A DNA stretch of 64,000 nucleotides. Origin: Athripsodes cinereus (Eukaryota > Arthropoda > Insecta > Trichoptera > Leptoceridae). The DNA is taken from the NCBI GenBank assembly GCA_947579605.1, contig OX388312.1, forward strand, positions 23,397,313-23,461,312, in the 5' to 3' direction. Each line of letters opens with the position of its first letter. Position 1 is the first letter of the stretch. The position numbers were made by a program, and so were the translations under genes. Below the pieces are notes generated by a model, which made no database searches, was not told the origin of the DNA, and saw only the letters and a list, made by a program, of their open reading frames with translations. This document shows, piece after piece, positions 42,861 through 54,851 of the stretch.

Positions 42861-43005
42861 TTCTACAACTACTACTGCTTTGCCATCACGGCATATGCCA
42901 CAAGTAGCTCCACGCCAACAAAAAATAGAACGTTCGGGACGGGTGGCAAACTTCATCGCTGAATGCAAGGATTAAAATGTCCTTCTTTGTAAAATTTCAA
43001 TTCTT
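42861..43005 (-). mobile_element. T-family relic
   Basis: In complement: CAACTACTACTGCTTTGCCA (tail), GGGTGGCAAACTTCATCGCT and GAATGCAAGGATTAAAATGT match the T-family copies at 28447 and 44998. The block around GGGGTAGCC is altered. Confidence 0.62.
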
Positions 43006-44996
43006 CAAATTTTCATTTGAGAAAACTATTTCGCACAGATTTATTAAAAATCTTTTGACAACAGTATTTTTTTCTCCTTGCAATCTGGTGTACTAGAAAA
43101 TTATGATATAAAAATCTTTTTAATCACAATACTTTATAAAGTCATTCTTGACAACATTAATTTTAAAATAACAACCTTTTTTTAAATGCGACAACTTTAA
43201 GGGGCCTTTTGAGAAAAAATATTTCTTAATCTATGTTTTCTAGTTTCTGACTTAACAACTTTTTTACAGTGTCAGTTTAACCTTATAAAAATTCAATATC
43301 GAAACGAATTAACAGATATTTGTTTTCAAATATGTATTTTATTAAACCAAAAAATTAAATAAAGGATTTCTTGGTATTCAATAATTAAAAAAAGGCATCA
43401 TAATATTTTATTTTTTTAATTATAACGCAAAGGATAAAAAGCACGACTTTTTCAATACGAATGTGGATAGGTAGGTAAGTAGTCGGTAGGTACACGTTTT
43501 TCCATTATTAAAATAACACATTGTGTGTGTGTGCTTTGCGTATTTGCTATTTCACGAGATGATAAAGAAAGCAATTTCGTATAAAATGTACCAACATCAA
43601 ACGCAGTACCCATTTGTTCCAGATGTAAAAATAACGAGAAAAACTTAAAGAAAAATATTATTTTATAAGTATTACCGTAAAAGAAAATTTTCTAAATTGA
43701 AATAAATTTTAATATAAAACAATTTTGTGTTACATTTACCACACATAATTTACAATAAGAACATTCAACTTGCGTTTTTATGCTTATTCATTGTTTTTGC
43801 TTTTTTTTTTATTTTTATCCATCTTCTTTTTTTACTTTATTCTCATTTCAGGTAAATAAATTCAGACTTCTGTTTCTTACTGTTCCAAGTCTTTGTTTTA
43901 TTAATTACACATCAATTTGAATAACGTACAAATTCAGAAATAAAATTTTGTCAGGTCAGTGATGAAGAAATTTAAATTTATTTGTCATTTATTTGAGATT
44001 TTTTTCCAAAAATGTTGAAATAATAATATACTATTGTTTGACTTTTCTTCAGATAACAGAATAATTATCTCATCATATAACATTAGATTTATTTATTCAA
44101 TAAATAAAAATATAATATTGTAAACTGGTGATGTATACCCTGATTATATTTAGTTTTTCATCATCCTCTTTAGTCCATCTTTGGGAATATATCTTCTCTA
44201 TGATTTACGATTTTTCTATTTGAGCTATCTTCATCCAACTCCTTCCAACGGTCTTCCGATCATCAAGATTGAAGCCTTTCAACACAATTCATGATTGTTC
44301 ATGGCTACAATTTCAGAAATTTTTAAATCACCTTAAAGGTTATACATTTTCAAGAGTACAGAAAAAAAATATCTTTGAGAAATATACCATGGTAAATATT
44401 TTTCAGAACGAATATTTAAGACAGTTTTTATCAAAATTTCATCGATTTGATAAACTTTTTTATTCCATATAAAAAAGCTTCAATCAATTACGGGTATTAT
44501 GTAAAAAAAGTTAAGAAAAACAACCTTATTGTGTATTTGCTTTTGAAAGGTTTTTGGAAGGTGTAACGCAAACAAACCCACAAAGAAAAAATGTGGTTTG
44601 AAGAATCTCTTAGATCATTAAAATCTACCACTTAAAATGACAAGTGCTGTCACCATGCCTGAATATTTTCACAGTCTTAGTATTATGACGTGTCTCTCAT
44701 TTGGTGTTTTTAGTTGCTTACAGCCGGTTCCATAACGATAAAAGTCCCTTGAAGAATAAGTCCGAGATGTCAAAATTCTATTTATTATTATGACTTACAT
44801 ACTTTGGTAAGTAGAAGAAGTGATTCCGCAAAAATTTAAAGAGATTTTTTCATGGAACTAGCTCTCAGTACGTTTAAGGTCAGACTATTATTCTTTTCAA
44901 AGTTTACTTCGCCAATCTCTCATAAACAACTAACAACCCACCACCTCTTCAATAGTAAGTGGTCCTCACTTAGATACATGTACCTAAATATTAGGT
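43006..44996. other. AT-rich DNA, no feature seen
   Basis: About 2 kb with poly-T and poly-A runs. No supported gene or element end. Confidence 0.4.
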
Positions 44997-44997
44997 A

Positions 44998-45255
44998 CTA
45001 CTACTATACCATCACAGCATTTCCCATATGTGGGGTAACCAGCAGACCAGCTGTATGTTACAAAAACGCAAGCCGTCTTCTCTGTGCCAACAAAAATTAA
45101 GATATTCAAGAAGGGTGGCAAACCTCATCGCTGAATTTGAGATGTAAAGTGTCTTTGTTTTTTCGAACACCTGCCTTTTAGACTTTTAGAGGACACTATA
45201 AAACTTACTGACAAGAGAAAGAGACCAATTCTTTGCTGGGTGCTCCACGGCTCCA
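44998..45255 (-). mobile_element. T-family copy, (TAG)n tail
   Basis: Complement of the T-family consensus over its visible length: tail at 44998-45008, GGGTGGCAAACCTCATCGCT at 45112, TTTTTTCGAACACCTGCCTT, and GGGTGCTCCACGG at the far end. Colinear with 28447-28712 with scattered substitutions. No open frame is conserved between the two. Confidence 0.75.
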
Positions 45256-46538
45256 CGTATGTGTTTATGGTTGTGAGCGCTTGCATTTTTATATCCTTTG
45301 CATTTCATTTTATTTAAACTCACTTTACGGTAAAACTCAAAAACTGCTTATCAAACATTGTATTAGGTTAACTTGAAGACATTGCGTGAAGGCGGTTTGT
45401 AAGCCTTTTGTACAAATTTATTTTGACTTTAAAGTGTTTATTTTTATATTGTGTTACTTTCTCGTATTAACGAATTCCTTATAAACTGTGGGTTATTTTA
45501 CTAAGTATTTATTACTGGTTTGTGAAATAATAAAATTAACTTTTTGGCTACAAAATTATAGTCACTTTAACACAAATAATTTTCAAATTTTATCAGGTTA
45601 TCTAAAATTTAATCAATGTTAGAAACGAATTCGTTTGATTGTTTTCCATTTTTATTCTAACATCAATATTTTTTAAACAAACGTCAATAATACCTGGGTC
45701 ATTGGTCTTTAATATAAGTCTTAGGTTAAACTTATCATGTTTTATAGAAATATATAAATTCTGGCTATTCTTTTTTTACATATTTTTCATTTGTAATAAT
45801 GTAACACTATCAACTTAGGTTATATTTCACAAAAATAGATTGATTTCTCAGACTTGTAATTTGATATTTTCAATTCAAATATATATTGCTTTTCTTGATA
45901 AATATCTTTTCCATGTTCGTATGTTTTTTTTATCTTTTTTTCTATAATTTAATAAAAAAATCATATCAATTCGATTTATTAGTTCTAATACTAACATTTT
46001 TAAAAATTATAGCTCATTTTTCTTTATTTTTAAATTATGAAAAGACTTATATCAATATTTAGTGACTGATTGCAGAAAACTCAGAACAGAAATGCCTGGA
46101 GACATATGAGTAAGGCTATGGTTCAGCAGTTGACAGAAACAGCTGCATAAGTTAGTAGGTAATATCAAAAAATAACGTGTATTAGAATTGTATCGAAAAA
46201 CAGATAATTCAGAGTTGTTTAAAAAATTATTATTGGGTCTTGTTTTTAAAATTTCCATTTATAATTTGTTTAAACAAAATGTCTCTAAGCTTTCAACTTA
46301 CTTCTACTGGATATAGTTTTTTAACTAAACTGTTTTAAGTTTTTTTACCTCAAGTAACAAGAACCTAGTTTTTTCATACCCTAGATCCTAATCCATCTAT
46401 GGTCCACTTATTGGCGGTCTTTATAATTACTTATAGGCAGACCTATATACAGATATCACGACATATTTTGATTGACTATTTTTCTAACAGTCATTTAATT
46501 TAAATGTTTTAATTGGTAATTATATAAAGAAGAAAGCT
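45256..46538. other. AT-rich DNA, no feature seen
   Basis: About 1.3 kb, no supported gene. Confidence 0.4.
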
Positions 46539-46539
46539 T

Positions 46540-46613
46540 ACATGTTAATTACACGTAGCTTATCTGCTGGCTCTCCCACTTGTGGGATGTGCCGTCTTGG
46601 TGTCGTAGATGGT
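46540..46613 (+). mobile_element. T-family 3' end relic
   Basis: CTTATCTGCTGGCTCTCCCA, CTTGTGGGATGTGCCGTCTT and a decayed GTCGTAGATGG tail match the last ~70 bp of the T family. Confidence 0.6.
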
Positions 46614-47518
46614 GGTATCGATAAGTCAACTTTTTAAACTCGCCTTGTTATGATTTTTTGTACTTGAGTTGGAATATTATACAAATAACTGTATTGATTG
46701 ACCCGGCTATGTCGGATGAAGAGGACCAGCAATAAAAATAATACTCCATCGATTCTATTTATAAACTTCGTTGTCTGTCGAGCCTGGCCAAGCTGTAAAC
46801 TGTCTCCAACTGATGTAAAAATTAATATCATATTTTTTTATATGTTTGAAAAACTTAGTCGTAACATGAAAAAGAAAAGTAAAAAGTTGTGGCATATTTA
46901 TAAAAAACGTTTCCCATTTTTTCCACCGTATACATGGCATAATAAACCTGCTGATATATTAAAAGTAACGAGGTATAAAAAGGGTACGTTTTAACCTCCC
47001 CCTCCCCTCTGCTTCACCTTTACAATAAAATAAAACCAAACATGTAAACGCCAAAGATCATAGGCATAATTCTAATTTATAGAGCTATTCTTACAGTACC
47101 TTTTTAAGGCGTTTAGGAAAAAAAAAAAATTTTTAATATTCTGAAAACACATGTTCAACAACATTAATCAAACTCTTAATACGGTGTGAGTACCTACTAT
47201 CTGAAGATGTCTATTTTTACTAATTTATGTTATTTCGGATGAAAAACGTAGGTACCTACGTGATAATGCGTTTGTTTGTAATGATAAACGAGTTAAGCTT
47301 TTTATAAAACTTATAAAACATAATAACTTTCCATTTTTCATACGCCACGTATACGTAGTACAGTAGACTCGATTTCAGAACTTGTAAAAGATCTTGTTCT
47401 TTATTTTTTTACAACTCTTACAAAAATTAGTTGGAGATTAGTATTCTCATTTTTTTCTCTAAAATTTCATGTAGGTATCCTGTAAAAAACAGATGTTCTC
47501 GAAACATCGCCAATAAGA
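46614..47518. other. no feature seen
   Basis: A 98-codon frame at 46698-46994 is Lys-rich without motif and is likely chance. Confidence 0.35.
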
Positions 47519-47519
47519 C

Positions 47520-47660
47520 CTATTTAATCTATGCAAGTCAACAGTGAGGCATACCACCCATCTAGAATGTCTTAAGTTTTAATCGGCGCGGAGAGGATAA
47601 ATTGCATGTTTGATATATGGTCTGCTGGTTATCCCTCCTTGTGGAAAATATCGAACGACT
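47520..47660 (+). mobile_element. T-family relic
   Basis: ACCACCCATCTAGAATGTCT, GGCGCGGAGAGGATAAATTG and TCTGCTGGTTATCCCTCCTT follow T-family order; the tail is lost. Confidence 0.6.
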
Positions 47661-48310
47661 ACCAAATTATTTTATTCAAATGTTTAACTAGGTATCTATT
47701 CTTAGTAGGCCTATGTACCGACTTACATGTTATAGCGTTTGCAATTAGGTAGGCGCATTTGTAACCAATCAATAGTTAGGTAGGTACTGTAACAATATAG
47801 GAAATATATATTTTTTATTTCCATGCATAATTTTTTTTTAATAGAAAATAAGATGACGAATATAACAATATGAAAATAGAATGCAACGTTAAACATTAAA
47901 ATAATTAATTTTTCTGAAAAACTACCTTTTTGTCATTTTCAATAAATTTTTGAAATAATATAATTATATTTCCAAAGAAAAACGCAATCATTTCAAGATA
48001 AGTTTCATAAACTTTAACTGTTGTTAGGTATTTATAAAGGTTTCAAAGAATTGTTAAATAAGTGTGTATAGGAAGTACCTACACTAATATGACGGTGGTT
48101 TTCATTATGCGAGGCTTTTGTTTCGAATAAGAATCATGATCGTGGTCGTCATATACCTAATTTCAGAATAACTAAATATGTTTCATTAGAACAGAACCAT
48201 CAATAAATTAGGTGTTATTTAACCTTAAATACATTAGGAAAGTACCTATGCAACTATTTTTTTTGGTAAATAACAACAATAAGACGATGAAATTTACAAT
48301 ATGTAGGTAT
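47661..48310. other. no feature seen
   Basis: AT-rich. Confidence 0.35.
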
Positions 48311-48311
48311 A

Positions 48312-48568
48312 TAACATAACATAACATGAATAGACAATTCACACCGATCGAACTAGTCCCAAACTAAGATTTGATCTTGTATTATGGGTACTTATACGAC
48401 GATACACATATATACAATGCACTGAACACATATACATGTAACACGCAGACCCAGGACAATTTGAAAAGGGCATTCTTCATTTTGCCCTGGCCGGGAATCG
48501 AACCCGGGACCTCTTGGCTCAAAGGCAAGTGCATTAGCCTCCGCGCCTGACCAGTCGGACACACCCAT
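48312..48568 (-). mobile_element. tRNA-derived SINE
   Basis: On the minus strand a tRNA-like head begins near GGGTGTGTCCGACTGGTCAG (48568), has an A-box-like region around 48540-48555 and a perfect Pol III B box GGTTCGATTCCC (complement of 48493-48504) inside a GTCCCGGG T-arm. A ~170-bp unrelated body follows (GTCCTGGGTCTGCGTGTTAC, AGTTTGGGACTAGTTCGATC), then a short repeat tail of ATGTT units (48312-48327). This is the standard layout of an insect tRNA-SINE; an intact tRNA gene is excluded because the acceptor stem does not pair. Confidence 0.82.
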
Positions 48569-48576
48569 ATAATATA

Positions 48577-49349
48577 TGTACATATTATATATATATGTAC
48601 ATATTATGTACATAATAGATATTTAATTTTTAAATGTATTATTTTCTTCATACAAATTACATATATTAGGGTGTAACTCTATCATTCATCCTTTTTATGG
48701 GGAATATTTCATTCAAAATCGTATGAATATGAATATATCTCGACTGATATAGCGTTTTATGATATGTTAATCCTGGAAAAGCAGTTTCTTCAGTCTGTTT
48801 ATTATAATATAAAAGCATCATTTACTAACTCCTGAATGTATGAAACCTATCGTACTCCGTTTTAAGGTTTATTTCCTTATTTTCTTTAATACCTACCTAC
48901 TAATAATTATTATCCTATAAATGTTTCTTGCAGGAAGTTATTTATTTAATATATTGCACATGTTTAACTAGAAATAATTTATTTTACACACATATTATAA
49001 TACAAGTCACAATACATAGGCAGGAAACTAGAAATACTTGTGTTTGACAAGTGTTTTGTGCAAACAACAAGCGTTCCTACTTGAAGGCAGTGACGATTTC
49101 CGCCTTTCGTCAAGTCTTAGAGTTTGGAAAAGGAAATGAGAGTTCTTCAAAGCAATTTCCAGCAGGATACGTACTTTGAAATAATATCAGCATAAAACAT
49201 TCCCAAATGTCTCCAAAGATATGGGATTGTTCATTGTTGAAAACAGTGTTGCTGTTGATTTGTTAAATAAGTTACTCATTATTTTAGGCGCTACTCTTTT
49301 TTCAGACGGAAATTAAAAAGTGTGATTGTTTGCAAAGTGCTCGTATTAA
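48577..49349. other. no feature seen
   Basis: Contains a short TATA/TACAT repeat at 48575-48610 next to the SINE. Otherwise unremarkable. Confidence 0.35.
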
Positions 49350-49478
49350 AATTATCATCATCATCATCATCTCCGTCGGTCCCTCAATCCTGAGGATCGT
49401 GACCATCATGCTTCGTTCTGTAGACCATCTGTTTCCATGTTGAGCGATCCTCCGCCATGCGCAAGGCCCCGTGAACTG
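49350..49478 (-). mobile_element. RTE-type LINE 3' end, (ATG)n tail
   Basis: The minus strand encodes VHGALRMAEDRSTWKQMVYR, TKHDGHDPQD and a stop, then GGACCGACGGAGATGATGAT with a (ATG)n tail (49353-49373). The (ATG)n tail is shared with RTE-G but the protein end differs. 5'-truncated to about 40 codons. Confidence 0.75.
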
Positions 49479-49625
49479 AGTTATTTATTATATTGAAAAA
49501 TTACAAATTAATTAAAAACGTGTAACGTAAATAAGTATAAGTATGTTATACATAGGTGTAGATATATATGGTAGGTGTAAATGTAATTTTACGAACCTAG
49601 GATACGGTTGTTAAATAAGATAATT

Positions 49626-49745
49626 TAAAATGAATTATAATAATAATAATAATAATAAGAACACTTTATTGATCAGAAAAAAAGAATCATGAGCAATTGG
49701 CGAGCTTATTGCCTGGACGCAATATCTTCCAGCTAACCAAAATAA
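49626..49745 (-). mobile_element. GGCGAG-family short retroelement, (ATT)n tail
   Basis: In sense (minus) order: GGTTAGCTGGAAGATATTGC, GGCAATAAGCTCGCC, then CAATAAAGTGTTCTT and a (ATT)n tail (49627-49655). It has nearly the same 5' end and layout as 13360-13498 and 62495-62905. Confidence 0.75.
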
Positions 49746-51030
49746 TGTGTGATACTATGTTTACTATACTAATACGATACTATACTAATTATTTTAAGGT
49801 TAAAAGCATCTTATTTAAAATTCCATAGGTTAGACCAAAAAATATATACCTACTGTATGTATAAAGTTGAATAGAATATTTTTCTAGTTTATAAATTGTA
49901 TTTTTACATACTAACACCTAGTCATTTTATATTTTACAAAACTGTATGTTTGCAAAATTTGACAAAGAAAACATATGCGATTCAAAATTAAGCTTGAATC
50001 AATTAGCAAACTTAAAATATTTGTGTTTCGATGGTCATCGTATTGATTTGCATAGTATTCAAATTTCTAGTACGATTAAAAAAACACAAAATCTAAAAAC
50101 CTGAGTATTAATTCCATGTTGCTATTCGACATTGATATTGATCCGTGTTCAAACTACGCCCTTGATTTTATCAGCGATTAAAATTCACCTTAAACTATAC
50201 ATAATATATACGTACGTAGAAAATACAGTTTTTTGCGACATAGAATAGACAAGGATGGGTTCGAATACTTTATCCAATTTAAATTTGCGATTTCGTCGCC
50301 ATGTTCGATCGCCATGATGGAACAACTACACGCCACGACTTCTCTAACAAATTAGTTTTCAACTTTGATGTCTCACGAAAAGTACTTATTGAAGTCATTT
50401 TTTGTGAGAAAAAATCCACAGATCCGAAGAAAAATTTTATGTAAATAAACTTTGAGCATTAATCCGTCAATTTATTACAAAAAACTTGTTATCTTTCGTA
50501 ATATCACGTGTAACCAGAGAACGTTCGCTTGTAAGAATACAAATTATGTGGTCGATACTGAAGGGGAGCTCTGCCGTATATTGGGAAATTTATGTATTAT
50601 AGACATGGATTCAAGAATATTATTAATTTATGCTTATAAAAATTATTATTATAGACAAAAAAATCATTTTTAATTGAAAAATATTTTTGTTTAACAGTTC
50701 TCACATTCATTGTGATATTGGATTATAATTATATTATTACATTATAAATCCTGATTCAACGATATGAAGAAGCATCATTTATGCCTCCAATTTGGATACC
50801 TGGTTTAAAACTTATTTTTTTATATCTATAGGTTTTTTATTATTTGTGATTATTCTAACTTGAGGAAATAAATTAATTTGAATTTTAAAGATTCAAGGAA
50901 CGTAAAATGGTAGGTACCAACAAAAAAATCAAATTATATTATCGTTATCACCATATTAATATTATATCTGCCTAACTTTTACATTAGGTAGGTATATTTT
51001 ATTTTAGTGGATATAATTGTTTTTACGAAA
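49746..51030. other. AT-rich DNA, no feature seen
   Basis: About 1.3 kb without a supported gene. Confidence 0.4.
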
Positions 51031-51034
51031 AACG

Positions 51035-51138
51035 GAGGATCGGAGTCGCTGGAAGCATTTTGTCCACACCTATACAAACTATCCGCCAGGATCACGATCC
51101 TCCGGTCTGAGGGAGCGACAACAAAGAAAGAAGAAGTA
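51035..51138 (+). mobile_element. LINE 3' end relic, GAA-type tail
   Basis: CAGGATCACGATCCTCCGGT, CTGAGGGAGCGACAACAAAG and AAAGAAGAAGT recall the 3' end at 49350-49430 (GATCCTCAGGATTGAGGGAC in sense) with a different tail. Old and short. Confidence 0.5.
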
Positions 51139-51164
51139 TTTTTTGTGTATATATTAATTACAAC

Positions 51165-52195
51165 TAGAGGGTTACTCCCGGGAATTCCCGGGCGGGAATT
51201 CCCGGGAGAAAACCCTCTAATTTTTATTTCCCGTTTCCCGGGAAAAAAACGAATCCTTTCCCGGGAAAAAATACAAATTATTAGTCATGCAGATTGCCAT
51301 ACCGATACCGAAATCTTTGTGTAGTTAACTGTAATAGTCGTGATAAACTTGTAGAAGCTGACGAATATTTTGATATGAAAATATGAAAAATAATATTAAT
51401 TACCAATATAAGTGTTATACTTTAAAAAAAAACTTAATTATAGCTTCAATGTATTCGTTTGAAAGAAGCATAATTATTCTAAATATAATTCGAAATCGGA
51501 GGTGTGTTTGGCCGACAATGTATAAGAATCCTACAATTTTTCATGTTTTTTTTTACATATTTCGAAAAGTTAGATAGTTCTTAAAAATATTAGTGTCATT
51601 TTTTTTTGTTTTATTCATGGATATTAACCGATATAAAAAATCTTTTTTTGTCGAAATTTCTCATTTTTTAAAGTCAAAAATCTTTAAAAAGCTTTGCCAA
51701 AATCCATAACATTTTTTTTGCTTGACAGGATGATCAAAAATTAAAAGTTTTTTTTTTTTTTTTAAAAAAGTTATATCTGGGTTTTGTTATAAACCCAAAT
51801 ACAACCTTATACTCCTTTCACAGTAAGCTAAAAGCTTGTGTCGTAAAAGGGGAGTTTGCCGGCACCTGGGATCGAACCACGGACCCCTTGTTCACGAGGC
51901 CGAGACTCTACCTCCAGGCTACCGACGAACTCTATATTTTGTAAACAATTTTTATTTTGATATAACATAGAGTACCTTAATAAATCTCGTCAGTCAGCTA
52001 TTTAGTTTTTTTTAAGCAAATTACTTATATTGGTAACAAAAATTTGATTTTTTTTATCAAATCAAAATGTTTGCAAGGGTCAACAAGTTATGAGAGTTTT
52101 TATACCAAATTTGTTGAAAATTGAATATTTATAAATATAATAATGAATTTCCCGTTTCCCGGGAACAAAAATAATCCGGGAAAAGATACCCTCTA
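51165..52195. mobile_element. hAT-like element with CCCGGGAA repeats, 8-bp TSD
   Basis: Inverted ends TAGAGGGTTACTCCCGGG (51165) and GGGAAAAGATACCCTCTA (to 52195) are flanked by ATTACAAC (51157-51164, 52196-52203). Subterminal parts carry several CCCGGGAA/TTCCCGGG units (51177-51268, 52149-52163). The interior (1.03 kb in total) encodes no recognised transposase and contains a tRNA-SINE at ~51785-51932. Eight-bp TSD and the subterminal repeats fit hAT; the ends are unusual for it. Confidence 0.85.
51785..51932 (-). mobile_element. tRNA-derived SINE inside the hAT-like element
   Basis: On the minus strand: GAGTTCGTCGGTAGCCTGGA (A-box region), GGTAGAGTCTCGGCCTCGTG (anticodon-arm-like), B box GGTTCGATCCC (complement of 51868-51878) and TGCCGGC, then a short body (ACTCCCCTTTTACGACACAA) running toward ATTTGGGTTTATAAC. 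It is unrelated in sequence to the SINE at 48312-48568 outside the B box. No TSD was resolved. Confidence 0.72.
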
Positions 52196-52203
52196 ATTAC
52201 AAC

Positions 52204-53537
52204 AATATAAAACTTTGGCTTTTCACAAAAAACTTAAATTAGTCTTGTAAAAAAATAGCTAAGTGTAGGTTTAATTTGCATAACTAAATATGTACACGTA
52301 TTTCTGCCGTTTTTTTCCAATCCTAGTATGCCCTTTATTATATACACAAGAAATACTCGGTCAAACTGTGTAAATAATGAAGATTTATTATTGTATTTGG
52401 TTAATTACGTCGCACCCAAAATCTTTCACTGATACCAATTCATCCATTTACTTGTCTACGCACGTATAATTTATTATACCTTACCTTAAAAAGTATGTAC
52501 ACAGTTTAATATTCTTTTTTTGTCTGGTGAGGATAAAACATTCAAAGAACCTTTTTCAAAATCAATATATATTTTAAACTCAGACATATCTGACCTTTGT
52601 GTTATTATGATATTTTATTTAAATATTTTAAAATGTTCATCAGATTCAATGCTTCAAAATTCTGCTGAATCTTCTGAAAATGTAGTTAACATTAGGTATA
52701 TGTTAAATTTTCAAAAGTCATTCGCCATACTATTATGCACGATTGTCACTTATTCTACGTTCTGCAAAATCTGTGATTTTTATTTATTTATTTAAACTAA
52801 AAAATACAGAAAATATGACAATCTTCTCAAGGTGGAAGCTAGCAGACTAAATACAAGTAATAGACATGGTAGTCGTCCTATGCGTGAAAACTTAAAGAAA
52901 AGAGTGGTAAGTGTAGGTATGACGGTAACAGTCGAATTTCCAACACTTTTAACAATACATCGTTCCTTTAACAACAAATTTAGAACATTTTAAATGCCGA
53001 TATAAGTGGTAGTCCAAATGATGCTAAATCGCTCTAAAGTGTTTTTATTTCATAAAAGCGTTGAAGCGCAAAAGAACAATACTCATCCGAAGTATACCTA
53101 TATTATTTTTGTTTATTTATTGTCACAGCGAGAATATTAGATATATTGTGTTAGATAAATCAGTGTGATATGATTGAGAAATGGGATTGATATCAAGGTT
53201 ATTCTGAAACAATATGTTGTTGCTATCATATGTTATATTATTATTTTTAAACAGGGTTACCTGAAGTCTTGCAGTATTAGGAATTTTAACTCAATAATTG
53301 CATAACTTCGCACCTCCGATTTGTGATATTTTTTTTAAATCCAGAGTAAAAATTGAACACTTTATCTATGGCCGAGATCAAAAATAAGTGTTTTCATTTT
53401 GATGCTAGTTTTTTTAATGACATTATTTTGCCTAAAGTATTTACAAACACACTTCAGGTATGTGTTTGTTAATTTCAGGTGAATTAAACAAACGTCGTGA
53501 ACTTAATCAAGTCGATATTTATAATTATTTTACATAC
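52204..53537. other. AT-rich DNA, no supported gene
   Basis: A 91-codon frame at 52520-52795 begins with a plausible ATG but shows no motif. Otherwise nothing recognised. Confidence 0.35.
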
Positions 53538-53545
53538 ATATGTAT

Positions 53546-54075
53546 TAGTGATGTAACGATTGTGATTTTGGATATTCGCGAATGCGAATGCGAATATTTG
53601 TTGCCGACATTCGCGAATGCAAATGCGAATAGCGAATTTCGACTTGCTTAAATTTCTACAATATTGCTCAAACATTAAAATGTCTACCCCCCCCCCCCCC
53701 GTCGCCGAATTTTCAAAATGGTATAGGAATTAAAAATATTTCAAAACTCCTCGGTTTTGTTAAAGAATATTTTCTTGCAGTACCTTTTTCTACAATGTAC
53801 CGGGTAAGTATCGCTACTTTTACCGAATTACCGATACTTGATTATCAAATTTTTTGTCTTGATTTTATATTGGCACGAAGAGGACAGTTTGCATATTTCT
53901 TACATGCAGCTGATCTGCTGGCTACCCCACTTGTGGGATATGCCGTGATGGTATAGTATAGTATAGTATTATCAAAATAATATTCGCAAAACATTCGCAT
54001 ATTTTTTGCGAATGCGAATACTTTGAAATGTGCGAATATTCGCGAATGCGAATACGAATATTCGTTACATCACTA
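53546..54075. mobile_element. hAT element, second GCGAAT-type copy, with insert
   Basis: Ends TAGTGATGTAACGA (53546) and TCGTTACATCACTA (to 54075) match the copy at 12475-16658. Subterminal GCGAAT units lie at 53577-53634 and 54007-54060. The flanks are ATATGTAT (53538-53545) and, two bases beyond the end, ATATGTAT (54078-54085), so the TSD is imperfect or shifted by an AT slippage. A 14-C run is at 53687-53700. It contains a 118-bp T-family insert; without it the element is about 400 bp. Confidence 0.88.
53850..53967 (+). mobile_element. T-family insertion in hAT, 9-bp TSD
   Basis: ATTATCAAA flanks it (53841-53849, 53968-53976). Contents: GTCTTGATTTTATATTGGCA, GCTGGCTACCCCACTTGTGG, GATATGCCGTGATGG and a TATAGTATAGTATAG tail. 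The exact TSD gives the true ends of one T-family copy. Its 5' end nearly coincides with that of the copy at 23759. Confidence 0.9.
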
Positions 54076-54085
54076 ATATATGTAT

Positions 54086-54766
54086 ATTCTTATAAACTCG
54101 TACCATCCTTCAAAAAGTGTTTTTTTTTAAGTTACACTAAAAGTAGATATATAAATGTAGGTATATATTTTTAACTTTACAATATGATTAACTGATTACT
54201 TTATGCAGTGGAACAGACTTCAGAAGTCCTGAATCGATTTATTAGAAAAAATATAACAAGATCCGGACTAACAAGCCGAAATTGACAGCCCTAGATATCC
54301 TAACCCCAGTATTGTTTCTCTCGTACAATAATAAACACAGAGAGATATTATTGTTATTAATTATTGTGAAATCATTCAATGTTCCCAACACAATGGATCG
54401 TTACCCGCGTCAGAGCAAATGAGAAACACAACAGAAAGGCTAATCAATGCCACTTCCTAACAAATGCGAAATGAGCAAGCCTTATAATATACATAGAATA
54501 CGTACCAAATAATACATTGCCTATTATGCATACGTACCTACTTACTGAATTACACAGACTGAAAAGGTTGACTCGTATAAATTATTTCATTTATAAAGTA
54601 AAACCTAAATTTTAAGGGACGTAAGTCCCTATGCCTACATAATATATTATTGTTCCTTTTAAATTTACTACAAAATAATAGATATCTCACTCTTTTCTGC
54701 AAGTTTTCGAGTGCTCCGCCAGAGGAAAATATTCATAAATCATAACGTATAAGATATTTCACATTT
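54086..54766. other. no feature seen
   Basis: AT-rich. A stretch at 54695-54720 (TGCAAGTTTTCGAGTGCTCC) faintly recalls the T family. Confidence 0.35.
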
Positions 54767-54767
54767 T

Positions 54768-54851
54768 TAATATAACGGATGTTATCATCCGTTATATTAT
54801 ATTAACGGATGATAATATAATGGATGTCTTCATTTTTATGCAGACATCCAT
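54768..54851. repeat. two adjacent hairpins at a LINE 5' junction
   Basis: Hairpin 1: 14-bp perfect arms 54768-54781 and 54786-54799 (core AACGGATG/CATCCGTT), 4-nt loop; a third AACGGATG follows at 54804. Hairpin 2: ATGGATGTCT (54820-54829) with AGACATCCAT (54842-54851), 12-nt loop. LINE-C sequence begins right after. Confidence 0.8.

Noticed and set aside
46698..46994. 98-codon Lys-rich frame
   Set aside because: Low complexity, no motif and no sign of splice context.
48475..48568. Functional tRNA gene
   Set aside because: The B box is perfect but the acceptor arms do not pair, a SINE body and a repeat tail follow, and a body fragment recurs at 40325-40436.
51850..51932. Functional tRNA gene inside the hAT-like element
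   Set aside because: B box present, but no complete cloverleaf could be drawn and extra body sequence follows; a SINE fits better.
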